NCBI GenBank assembly: GCA_903908285.1
Contig: CAIVRH010000024.1
Coordinates: forward strand, 1-41,125
Direction of reading: 5' to 3'
Source: an uncultured candidate division Zixibacteria bacterium
GTDB taxonomy: Bacteria > Zixibacteria > MSB-5A5 > SM1-73
DNA length: 41,125 nt
In this document: positions 1-6,377 of the stretch, in pieces
How the letters are laid out: each line of letters opens with the position of its first letter
How positions within the stretch are numbered: the stretch's first letter is position 1
Program-made: the position numbers and the translations under genes
Notes under the pieces: generated by a model
What the model saw: only the letters and a program-made list of their open reading frames with translations
What the model was told of the DNA's origin: nothing
Database searches by the model: none

Positions 1-1
1 C

Positions 2-145
2 CCGGGTGATTTGTCCGCCACGGTGGATGAATGGAACTTGGTTTCCCGCAACACCCAGGCGGTGGTATCGGGGATCTATCTTTTCAGCGTGGAGAACAAG
101 GATACCGGAGAAAACCAGGTCGGAAAATTCGTGATAATCAAATAG
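2..145 (+). CDS. C-terminal tail of a secreted protein (partial, 5' end outside the window)
   Basis: An open frame enters from the left edge and ends at TAG 143-145. The 47 residues read ..VDEWNLVSRNTQ.. then VSGIYLFSVE.., ending GKFVIIK. The order W(D/N)L..N.., V.SGIYLF.V and a final GKF.(I/V)I(K/R) is the usual C-terminal beta-sandwich tail of large secreted proteins in the FCB group (FlgD-Ig/type-IX-sorting-like). It serves as a sorting or anchoring domain rather than a catalytic one. The family is recognised by motif only. The catalytic or main part of the protein cannot be seen. Confidence 0.7.
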   Translation, partial: PGDLSATVDEWNLVSRNTQAVVSGIYLFSVENKDTGENQVGKFVIIK

Positions 146-201
146 TCAACTATTTGTCCTGAAATAAGCTCAACATATCTTGGAAAAAGCAAAATTTTCT
201 C

Positions 202-229
202 TTGACAAACTAATTGTGCTCCTTATATT
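202..229 (+). promoter_or_regulatory. Predicted sigma-70 promoter for the 403-3030 operon
   Basis: TTGACA (202-207), a 16-bp spacer and TATATT (224-229). It is the only good promoter match between the stop at 145 and the start at 403, and predicts a leader of roughly 165 nt. The same box pair with the same spacing recurs at 34523-34550. Confidence 0.6.
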
Positions 230-331
230 TCTAATGTAAAAACACTATTGGTATGTCGATAACATTATAGGGGTTTGCTGATTTGGTATGAAGAGGTTTC
301 TACGAAAACCAATACTATAACAAAATTAGGA

Positions 332-350
332 CAGGAGCCCTGTGCTCCTG
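332..350. repeat. Short perfect inverted repeat in the leader of gene 403
   Basis: CAGGAGC (332-338), loop cctgt, GCTCCTG (344-350). It lies about 35 bp before the ribosome binding site of the 403 gene and has no U tract. It shares the CAGGAG/CTCCTG core with the CTA-loop palindromes at 10941 and 11704. It could be a member of that dispersed family or a leader hairpin. Confidence 0.5.
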
Positions 351-402
351 GCACTTTTCAAAGTGAACTTTAATAAACGCCCCCAAAGGAGGCGAGGTTA
401 AA

Positions 403-708
403 ATGAGAAAGCAAATTATTACTCTAGCTGTTTGTGCTGTTTTACTTCTGTTTTTTACTTCCACAGGTTATGGGGGAGGTAATGGTAAATGGAAACTGTT
501 AGCGCGACCAGACCAGGAGCTTATGTTGAGCGCTTTTAATGGGGATCGATTTAACGATATTCTCATATTAGTTATTCCGAATTTTAGTGGACACTTTCTA
601 TTAGTCTGCGTTGAGAGAGTACCGGGTAGAGGAACCGCAACTCTGCAGAATTTAGATAAACAAAATATTGAATCTAAAACTAATTCCAATATTAGAAGAT
701 CAAGATGA
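403..708 (+). CDS. Small exported protein of unknown function, coupled to a TPR/sigma-54 regulator
   Basis: The predicted product has 101 residues. The start ATG 403 has a strong ribosome binding site, AAAGGAGG at 385-392. Residues 1-25 form a signal peptide: positive MRKQ, then a hydrophobic stretch to about residue 19, then STGYGGG as the probable cleavage region. The mature part is about 75 residues with a hydrophobic beta-like centre (DILILVIPNF, FLLVCVERV) and a polar basic tail. I recognise no family. The stop codon overlaps the next start (ATGA, 705-708), so translation of the TPR regulator is probably coupled. An exported small protein next to a TPR regulator recalls RRNPP-type peptide/receptor pairs of Firmicutes. 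That link is inference only. It could equally be an unrelated small periplasmic protein. Confidence 0.6.
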   Translation: MRKQIITLAVCAVLLLFFTSTGYGGGNGKWKLLARPDQELMLSAFNGDRFNDILILVIPNFSGHFLLVCVERVPGRGTATLQNLDKQNIESKTNSNIRRSR

Positions 709-1745
709 AAACACCTCCTGTTGATTTCGCAAAAGATCTGATATCAAAATTAGAGCAGATCGATCATTTTCTCCAAAGCAAAAAATATAAAGAAGCTCTG
801 GCTGAAATCAGAGATTTTGAGTCTTCTCGACATTTAGATAAAATTCCTTCCCACGAACTATCACAATTCTATTATTACAAGGTTTGTGTACTGCATTTCC
901 TGGGTAACTACAATGAAGCGCTCGAGATTGGAGAGAAGGTTTTTTCCAGTATCCAAAACAAAGGTGAAGACAGCAAGATAGCTCATTTACAACATGTTCT
1001 GGGTTTAATACACCTTTCTCTGGGTAATTTAGAAAATGCAGAATCTGAGATAAGGGATGCTTTGACTGGTTTTAGAAGAATATCTAATTTTAAAGGAATT
1101 ATAAACACACTTAGTAAGTTAGCATTTATTGAAGCTATGAAGGGGAATTACCAGCGTTCTGTAAAATTTCTAAGCGACGCCTTGGAATATTGCAACCAGA
1201 CAGATCAAATAGTTCATAAGGCTATTCTATATGGTAACCTTGGTGATCGTTTCCTGATGATGGGTAAGTGGAATGAAGCCGAAGAGAATCTTTTAAGGAA
1301 TATCGAATTAAATGAAAAAGCAAATGATGAAGTTAATTTGTGTCGAGGACTACTTTCATTAGGGTATATTTACTTTCTTAAACGTGAGTTTAAGCTATCA
1401 AGTGAGACATACACAAAATCTTTCGCTTTAGTAGAAAAGAATAACTGTGTGCGTGAGTTAGCAATTTACCACGAATTTTTTGGTGAGTTGGAATTTACCC
1501 AAGGGAACCATGAGATTGCCAGGAAGCACTATCTGGAAGCAATTGCTATAGGAGAAAAAATAGCTCCGGATGGCGATATCATCTCCCAAACCTATCGTCT
1601 TTTAGCTGAAGTTCAGATTGCGGAAAAGCAATATGATGAAGCTTTATCCTCCTGCGAAAAGGCATTAAAGGTTGCGGAGTCTCTAGGAGAGAGAATCGAA
1701 ATTGGAGCGATTCACCCGGGCATTGGGGCAGATCTATACCACTAA
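705..1745 (+). CDS. TPR sensor half of a sigma-54 activator (5' part, frame broken at about 1716)
   Basis: Residues 1-337 contain about seven tetratricopeptide repeats in a row (for example GLIHLSLGNLENAESEIRDA and LGYIYFLKREFKLSSETYTK). No signal peptide is present, so the protein is cytoplasmic. TPR solenoids bind proteins or peptides, and here the array is probably the sensory domain. At CCCGGG (1715-1720) there is one base too many. The frame runs into HPGIGADLYH and stops at 1745, while the +1 frame continues the same TPR as RALGQIYTTKKEKGKA. Reading CAC then CGG (skipping c1716) gives a seamless helix pair, so this and the 1702-3030 frame are one gene of about 774 codons. The start overlaps the stop of gene 403 by ATGA. 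Confidence 0.8.
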   Translation: MKTPPVDFAKDLISKLEQIDHFLQSKKYKEALAEIRDFESSRHLDKIPSHELSQFYYYKVCVLHFLGNYNEALEIGEKVFSSIQNKGEDSKIAHLQHVLGLIHLSLGNLENAESEIRDALTGFRRISNFKGIINTLSKLAFIEAMKGNYQRSVKFLSDALEYCNQTDQIVHKAILYGNLGDRFLMMGKWNEAEENLLRNIELNEKANDEVNLCRGLLSLGYIYFLKREFKLSSETYTKSFALVEKNNCVRELAIYHEFFGELEFTQGNHEIARKHYLEAIAIGEKIAPDGDIISQTYRLLAEVQIAEKQYDEALSSCEKALKVAESLGERIEIGAIHPGIGADLYH

Positions 1746-3030
1746 AAAAGAAAAGGGTAAAGCCAAAGATAATTTTGAGAAGAGTATCTCCATCTTAGAA
1801 GAGATCGGAGCGAAGTTCGAATTAGGTAAGGCTTATCTGGAAGCTGGAAAATCTGATGGCTTTGAATATTTCGTTCGCTTGAAGTTTTTGGGCATTGCAG
1901 AGGATTTGTTTAAAGAGCTGGGTTCCGTCTATCACCAGGGGATGGTGAATCTATCCATGGGTCATCTTCTGTTTGAACACCATGAGCCGGAAAGATCTCT
2001 TCTCTTTTTGGATTCAGCCGGGAAAATATTCCGGGAATTATCCGAGGAAAAAGAGTTGAACCAAACCCTTGATCTTAAAAAGAAGATATCTTTTGTTCCG
2101 TTGGCTTTTTCGATCACCCTACAGGTTACATTTAAGGACATAATCACCCAAAATCCGGAGATGCTGTCTCTTCTAGATAAAGCCAGACAGGCCAAGGACT
2201 CCGGTTATACCATTCTGTTGGAGGGGGAAACCGGAACCGGTAAGGACCTCTTAGCCCGGGTCATTCATTTTGAAAGTCGATTCAAAGACCGGCCGTTTGT
2301 GATAGTCAATTGTGCTGCCATTCCCAAAGACCTGGTGGAAAGCGAGCTGTTTGGCTACAAGAAAGGGGCATTCACCGGTGCCAACACGGATAAGAAAGGA
2401 TTGGTGGAAGCGGCGGCGGGAGGGACCCTGTTTTTAAACGAGATCGCGGATTTGCCGCTTTTGACTCAAGCCAAGCTATTGGGGGCGATTGAGGATAAAC
2501 AGTTCACCCAGGTAGGTGATACCAAACCCAGAAGAGTGGATTTTCGGGTAATAGCCGCCAGCAACAAGAATTTGGAAAAGCAGGTAAAACTGGGAAATTT
2601 CCGGGAAGATTTGTATTACCGCTTAAGCGTGATCAAGCTGGTTCTTTTGCCTTTGAGAGAAAGAAAAGACGATATCCCTCTCCTGGTTGATCATTTTCTC
2701 AAAAAGCATTTTGGAGGAGAAGAGATAGACTACTCCACCATTCATTCCAGCGTATTAAAGCTTTTCAATGGATATCACTGGCCCGGAAACGTACGGGAGC
2801 TGGAAAATGAATTTAGAAGATACGGTTCGGTTCCGGGGTTAATCGAAGGATTGAATCAATGGGACAAAGCCATTAATAATACCACCGACGGTAAACTTAT
2901 AGAGATGGAAAAGGCAGAGATTTTGTATGCTATGAAGACATCAAATGATAAAATCGAAGCCGCCAAGTTACTGGGTATTTCATTGGCTACTTTGTATCGT
3001 AAGATAAAACTGTATGAGTTAAATATATAA
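1702..3030 (+). CDS. Sigma-54-dependent activator: last TPRs, AAA+ domain and Fis-type HTH (3' part of the frameshifted gene)
   Basis: This is the continuation of the 705 gene in the +1 frame. Using numbering from the TTG at 1702, residues 1-115 hold further TPRs. The AAA+ domain runs from about 145 to 380 with Walker A GETGTGKD (175-182), the GAFTGA loop that contacts sigma-54 (222-227), Walker B LFLNEI (243-248), sensor I AASN (285-288), FREDLYYRL arginine-finger region (300-309) and GNVREL (362-367). A Fis-like helix-turn-helix follows (AAKLLGISLATLYRKIK, 420-436). The enzyme class hydrolyses ATP to open sigma-54 promoters. The Walker B aspartate of the usual LFLDEI is Asn here. The TTG at 1702 is probably not a real start; either frameshifting occurs, the gene is broken, or the sequence has an error. 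Likely binding sites and a sigma-54 promoter lie directly downstream. Confidence 0.88.
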   Translation: MERFTRALGQIYTTKKEKGKAKDNFEKSISILEEIGAKFELGKAYLEAGKSDGFEYFVRLKFLGIAEDLFKELGSVYHQGMVNLSMGHLLFEHHEPERSLLFLDSAGKIFRELSEEKELNQTLDLKKKISFVPLAFSITLQVTFKDIITQNPEMLSLLDKARQAKDSGYTILLEGETGTGKDLLARVIHFESRFKDRPFVIVNCAAIPKDLVESELFGYKKGAFTGANTDKKGLVEAAAGGTLFLNEIADLPLLTQAKLLGAIEDKQFTQVGDTKPRRVDFRVIAASNKNLEKQVKLGNFREDLYYRLSVIKLVLLPLRERKDDIPLLVDHFLKKHFGGEEIDYSTIHSSVLKLFNGYHWPGNVRELENEFRRYGSVPGLIEGLNQWDKAINNTTDGKLIEMEKAEILYAMKTSNDKIEAAKLLGISLATLYRKIKLYELNI

Positions 3031-3133
3031 TTCTCAATTTGAGAATTCTCATTCTCATTTTGGGAATCGCCAAACTAAAAGTCAGATAATAACTTAAAAA
3101 GAACGCTTCCAAAAACCTTTCTCATTTTGAGAA
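3031..3133. promoter_or_regulatory. Three palindromic enhancer-like sites (candidate UAS of the sigma-54 activator)
   Basis: Three copies of TTCTCA-N3-TGAGAA: TTCTCAATTTGAGAA at 3031-3045 (perfect), TTCTCATTTTGGGAA at 3052-3066 (one mismatch) and TTCTCATTTTGAGAA at 3119-3133 (perfect). Centres are 21 bp (two helical turns) and 67 bp apart. They lie about 205, 184 and 117 bp upstream of the -24 element at 3243, the usual range for enhancer sites of sigma-54 activators. Dyads of this size fit a dimeric Fis-type HTH. Binding by the adjacent regulator is inferred from position. Confidence 0.6.
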
Positions 3134-3142
3134 AGGTTTTTT
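3111..3142 (+). terminator. Strong rho-independent terminator of the activator gene (overlaps the third palindrome)
   Basis: AAAAACCTTTCTCA (3111-3124), loop TTT, TGAGAAAGGTTTTT (3128-3141), with further T. The stem is a perfect 14 bp, A-rich on the left and T-rich on the right, so it could end transcripts from both directions. The inner part of the stem is the third TTCTCA-N3-TGAGAA site, so it may do double duty. Confidence 0.75.
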
Positions 3143-3242
3143 GTTTCTTCCATATCCGCTCCTCGCCTATCTTACATCTCCTCTTTTGTATCCCCTATCC
3201 GCACATAGGATTAACATAAAGGAATGCTGCTTCATTTAAACA

Positions 3243-3257
3243 GGCACACGGTTTGCA
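3243..3257 (+). promoter_or_regulatory. Predicted sigma-54 (-24/-12) promoter
   Basis: GGCAC (3243-3247), 5 nt, TTGCA (3253-3257). The invariant GG and GC are separated by exactly 10 nt, and nearly all consensus positions of TGGCAC-N5-TTGCA match (the first T is A). Transcription would start near 3267 and run toward the propeller array. It sits just after the activator gene and its palindromes, which makes a chance match less likely. Confidence 0.6.
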
Positions 3258-3389
3258 ATAGCATTTGGTGTTTTTAAGAATGGTTTTACCTCCTTCTTCA
3301 AAAAAGGGTAGAGAGCCTTCTCCCACCTTGATTGAGGGATTTAGATGGGAGAGGGTGGAATTAAAGAAGAGGACAAGGTTGGAGGTTTG

Positions 3390-3461
3390 ATGACGAATAC
3401 ATTTTTTACTCCTTTACCCGCCAAAGGCTGGATCCCGAATCTTATCGGGACAAGTAAGTAG
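3390..3461 (+). CDS. Possible 23-residue leader peptide downstream of the sigma-54 promoter
   Basis: ATG 3390 is preceded by GGAGGT (3381-3386) and reads 23 codons to TAG 3459-3461 (MTNTFFTPLP.., ending LIGTSK). No family is recognised. ACCTCC at 3289-3294 could pair with its ribosome binding site. The region resembles degenerate intergenic repeat text, so a chance frame is quite possible. It is the only frame with a decent ribosome binding site between the sigma-54 promoter and 3700. Confidence 0.2.
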   Translation: MTNTFFTPLPAKGWIPNLIGTSK

Positions 3462-3479
3462 TTGGTTGAAGCCCCAAAA

Positions 3480-3530
3480 CGCTCCGCCCCTTCAACAATA
3501 ATATTGACAATTGCCAAAAGGGGCGGAGCG
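3480..3530. repeat. Perfect 13-bp inverted repeat with a 25-nt AT-rich centre
   Basis: CGCTCCGCCCCTT (3480-3492) and AAGGGGCGGAGCG (3518-3530). The centre contains CAATA-A-TATTG, itself a dyad. It has the shape of a miniature palindromic element or a transcript hairpin. No T tract follows, so an ordinary terminator is less likely. A smaller dyad, TCCCGA/TCGGGA, lies at 3433-3450. The rest of 3258-3570 holds no gene I can support apart from the possible leader peptide. Confidence 0.6.
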
Positions 3531-3570
3531 GGAAGATTAGCAAAACGAAGTGAGGATTGAAATGAAACCA

Positions 3571-3699
3571 GCGGAAAGGTATATGTGATAAAAGTAGAAT
3601 AGATTTTATACTAAATCTGCTTGCATAATTCCTGAAAGTGATTAAATTTGTTTATAGCGATTAAATAAAAATGAATCCTTAAATGAGGAGAATGGGGAA
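3571..3699 (+). repeat. Leader A, copy 1 (129 bp), contains the fossil 3' end of a PD40 gene
   Basis: This segment is nearly identical, and equal in length, to 7709-7837. Its first codons, GGA AAG GTA TAT GTG ATA AAA GTA GAA TAG, read GKVYVIKVE-stop. The 3' end of the propeller gene at 7838-8890 reads GKVYVTKLK-stop with nearly the same bases. The leader therefore starts with the last codons of a lost propeller gene, then about 95 bp of AT-rich sequence and the conserved ribosome binding site AGGAGAATGGGGAA. No convincing -35/-10 pair was found (weak TATACT at 3607-3612). Confidence 0.75.
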
Positions 3700-4740
3700 A
3701 TGAGAACCAGAACCTTTTTCATTGTTCTATTTTGTTTACTTGTTATTTCAGTTATTTTGGCTATGTCAACCAGAAGCCAAAAAGCAGAAGAACCTCCGAA
3801 ATTTGATATCATTGAGATTAACACCGGAGGGGAACCCAACAATCTACCCACCGGGGAACCCCAATGGTCACCGGATGGATCTAAGCTTGCTTTTGTTTCA
3901 GAAGGTTGGCTTTGTGTGGTCAATGTGGATAGCTTACATGAGGTAAAAAAAATTGCCAAGATTGGACAAGCGGGTTTCGCTTGGTCGGATACGAACCAGT
4001 TTGCTATTAATGATGTTGAACGAGACACCAGCGGAGAGATTGTAATACACAAAACACTATCTATGAACGGAGAAGAAAAACTAATAAAGAAGGAGGTTAA
4101 CAAGAATGAATTGCTCAAAAACATTTCTGGATTGACCGGGCTTCCGGACGGAACTTTAGGATACTATGAACCCCTTAACCCTTCAGATAGAAAGAAAGTC
4201 TTTCACATTATAAAACAAGGGAAACTTAAGCCGGAAGATGCGTTGAAGCAGATGATAGTTACTACCACAGAAGGATGGGTAGGTTGGGGTGCCATTATAT
4301 TAGAAGGAGTTGACGGAACTGTAAAGAAGAAGGTAACAAAAGGAAATGCAACATACAGCTTCCCCATACTGTCTCCCGATGGTACCAAAATTATGGCAAT
4401 AAATCATCGATCAGACGCTGTCATATTCGACCTTGACGGAAATGAGCTTGCTAGACTAGGTGCTGGAGTTTATGAGGGTTGGACACGGGATAAAGGAGTT
4501 GGCGGCAATTATGAATGGTCTCCTAACAGCAGGCAAGTTGCTTATGCTCTGATGGTGGAAAGTGAGTTTGATATCGAGGCATCAGATATATATGTCATAA
4601 ATGCGGACGGAACAGGAAGAACTCAGCTCACAAACACACCAGATATTGTGGAGATGTATCCTGCTTGGTCACCCAATGGAAGAGCGATTACCTGTAAAGA
4701 CCTAAATACAGGAAGAGTATTTGTTATAATCCTTAAATAA
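3700..4740 (+). CDS. Exported PD40 (TolB-like) beta-propeller protein, array copy 1
   Basis: The product has 346 residues. Residues 1-24 form a hydrophobic signal or anchor segment, followed by STRSQKAEE, a linker shared with copies 3 and 4. PD40 blade motifs follow: PQWSPDGSKLAFVS, FPILSPDGTKIMAI, YEWSPNSRQVAYAL with the strand DIYVINADGTGRTQL, and a last blade AWSPNGRAITCKD. An inner signature, IIKQGKL(K/R)P(E/D)..LKQ, is shared with copies 3 and 4. PD40 propellers usually bind proteins or glycans and have no catalytic site, so a periplasmic or envelope binding role is likely but unproven. It is the first gene downstream of the sigma-54 promoter. The start is fixed by AGGAG nine bases upstream, conserved in all four copies. 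Confidence 0.85.
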   Translation: MRTRTFFIVLFCLLVISVILAMSTRSQKAEEPPKFDIIEINTGGEPNNLPTGEPQWSPDGSKLAFVSEGWLCVVNVDSLHEVKKIAKIGQAGFAWSDTNQFAINDVERDTSGEIVIHKTLSMNGEEKLIKKEVNKNELLKNISGLTGLPDGTLGYYEPLNPSDRKKVFHIIKQGKLKPEDALKQMIVTTTEGWVGWGAIILEGVDGTVKKKVTKGNATYSFPILSPDGTKIMAINHRSDAVIFDLDGNELARLGAGVYEGWTRDKGVGGNYEWSPNSRQVAYALMVESEFDIEASDIYVINADGTGRTQLTNTPDIVEMYPAWSPNGRAITCKDLNTGRVFVIILK

Positions 4741-4782
4741 ATATAGAAACCAGTATTCATTTATATTCAGGAGGGCTTTAAA

Positions 4783-4911
4783 ATGAGAAACCGCATTTTA
4801 CTTTTCATATGTTTTATTCTAATGTTTGAGACAACCAATATGTTAGCCCATTATACAAAGGTTCTTTGCATTGACCCTGGTCACGGTGGACCTGCGCGAC
4901 TATCTGTATAG
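4783..4911 (+). pseudogene. Truncated amidase gene: signal peptide plus the first zinc-ligand motif only (remnant 1)
   Basis: ATG 4783 has AGGAGG at 4770-4775 and gives 42 residues: a signal peptide (MRNRILLFICFILMF..), then KVLCIDPGHGGP and ARLSV-stop. The DPGHGG block is the first zinc-ligand motif of N-acetylmuramoyl-L-alanine amidases (Amidase_3) and matches VVCVDPGHGGP of the intact gene at 8933. Everything after GGP is replaced by leader B. The peptide lacks the other zinc ligands and the catalytic Glu, so it cannot be an enzyme. It may still be translated and exported. The same cut point recurs at 6377. Confidence 0.7.
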
Positions 4912-5065
4912 ACCAGAATAAGTTCGATGGGGAGCAAGAGGTTCTAAGTTATGGATTTAATGGATATTAAGATCTTTCAAAAAGTACTTGACATAATTCT
5001 TTAAGTAACTTATACTGAATCCAAGAAATAGTGTATACATAATACTAAATAAGGAGAATGGGGAA
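4876..5065 (+). repeat. Leader B, copy 1 (about 190 bp)
   Basis: Nearly identical to 6342-6532. It starts inside the amidase remnant (cctggtcacggtgga), includes ARLSV-stop, a noncoding stretch and a consensus promoter, and ends at the ribosome binding site of the next propeller gene. The shared block marks a tandem duplication of the propeller/amidase unit. Confidence 0.85.
4988..5016 (+). promoter_or_regulatory. Consensus sigma-70 promoter of PD40 copy 2
   Basis: TTGACA (4988-4993), 17-bp spacer, TATACT (5011-5016), within leader B. The predicted start is near 5023, giving a 5' leader of about 43 nt before ATG 5066. Confidence 0.8.
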
Positions 5066-6166
5066 ATGAGAAGCAAAAACTTGGTGTCAGCATTCGGTCT
5101 TTTCATTGGACTTGTAGCATGTTTCTTTAGAATTACCCAAAGCCAACACACAGGCTCTATCCCGCCTTCTGTTAAAGGTTATGATCAAGGCCAGGTAATA
5201 GGCCAAGGACGATGCCCAGAATTTATTTCCCCCGATACGATTGCCTACATAGATAATAATGGCTTCTTAACCATCGTTGATTTAGAAGGCAAAAATCCCA
5301 AGAAGATTAGCAAGATACACGCTCTTGGGTTCAGGTATGCCGGAGATAAGTTCATATATTGGGATTATCAGAAGGGAGACGAGAAAAACACTATATATGA
5401 TATCAGCACGATTGACCGAGCAGGAAAAGAATCACCGGTTGATAATGTTAGAAAAACCCTCGGTGGAGATACTAAGAATATAAGTGCTCCTGTTGTCCTT
5501 CCGGATGGAACTATTGGTTATTGGATGGAGCAGTATGGGGATCAGTACTTCACAATAATTCATAATGGCAGTTCACCCAATCCTTTGAAACAATGGATCG
5601 GTGATATAAAAACAGAAGGACCTGTTGCCTACGGCGAAGTTTGGGTTAGAAGAGTAGATGGCTCAGATAGTTTCAAGGTCTCTCCGAAAAGTGGTGAAAG
5701 TGAGAAGTATTGCTTTCCTGGTATATTCTTTAACGGAACTCAACAATGCTGTAAAAAATTGTTAGTCAGTAAAAGTGGTTTGTGTATACTCGAATTTGAT
5801 GACACACTACGGGTGCTCAAATCCTTACAACCACTGGGTAATCCTAGTGATGTCATTGGAGAGGATATGACCATTGGTTCTGTTACCTACAGGATCGTAT
5901 TAGGTGGAACAAACTCTCTTTCAGCCAGATGGTCGCCTTACTGCAAATGGATTGTTTGCCTTTTTGAGATATGGGGAACAAAGTATAATGAGGATGATGG
6001 TAACCCAATTGGATCAGATATTCAAGTATTACGTTCTGATGGTTCTGTTAACATAAGAATTGATACTCCTGATGTTATGGAGTCAAATCCAAGAATATCC
6101 TCTGATGGGACAGTTGTTTGCCAGACCGAAAGAGGCAATATAGTCGTTTATCGAAATACGCAATAA
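5066..6166 (+). CDS. Exported PD40-like beta-propeller protein, array copy 2 (most diverged)
   Basis: The product has 366 residues with an N-terminal hydrophobic signal segment (MRSKNLVSAFGLFIGL..) and the SQ linker seen in the other copies. Blade motifs are degenerate: ISPDTIAYIDNNGFLTIVD, VVLPDGTIGYW, ARWSPYCKWIVCL and a C-terminal block DTPDVMESNPRISSDGTVVC that aligns with copies 1, 3 and 4. It lacks the IKQG..P..LKQ signature in clear form and carries a cysteine-rich stretch (CFPG, QQCCKK, GLC) that the others do not have. An envelope binding role is inferred from the fold. It is driven by the promoter at 4988 and followed 28 bp later by amidase remnant 2. Confidence 0.8.
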   Translation: MRSKNLVSAFGLFIGLVACFFRITQSQHTGSIPPSVKGYDQGQVIGQGRCPEFISPDTIAYIDNNGFLTIVDLEGKNPKKISKIHALGFRYAGDKFIYWDYQKGDEKNTIYDISTIDRAGKESPVDNVRKTLGGDTKNISAPVVLPDGTIGYWMEQYGDQYFTIIHNGSSPNPLKQWIGDIKTEGPVAYGEVWVRRVDGSDSFKVSPKSGESEKYCFPGIFFNGTQQCCKKLLVSKSGLCILEFDDTLRVLKSLQPLGNPSDVIGEDMTIGSVTYRIVLGGTNSLSARWSPYCKWIVCLFEIWGTKYNEDDGNPIGSDIQVLRSDGSVNIRIDTPDVMESNPRISSDGTVVCQTERGNIVVYRNTQ

Positions 6167-6194
6167 ATTGAATTTACTCTTAGGGGTGCTAAAA

Positions 6195-6377
6195 ATGAAA
6201 ACGCCATTAATAGTAATTGTGATGGTGCTTCTGTTTGTCTGTTTATTTTCAGCTAAATGTGAAGCTGATAACTATCAATCAAATCAGATTTTTGTCGACG
6301 CTGGATTCTTAAGTATGACTTTTTATACCATGTTAGTGGATCCTGGTCATGGTGGACCTGCGCGACTATCTGTATAG
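6195..6377 (+). pseudogene. Truncated amidase gene, remnant 2
   Basis: ATG 6195 follows AGGGGTG, the same ribosome-binding context as the intact amidase at 8933. The 60-residue product has a signal peptide (MKTPLIVIVMVLLFVCLFSA) and about 25 spacer residues, then LVDPGHGGP and ARLSV-stop. It ends at exactly the same residue as remnant 1, because the 3' part lies in the duplicated leader B block, while the 5' part differs. Only the first zinc ligand motif survives, so no amidase activity is possible. Confidence 0.65.

Noticed and set aside
4783-4911. Insertion sequence or transposase at the amidase truncation points
   Set aside because: No transposase frame, terminal inverted repeats or target duplications at 4900 or 6366; the junctions are explained by tandem duplication.
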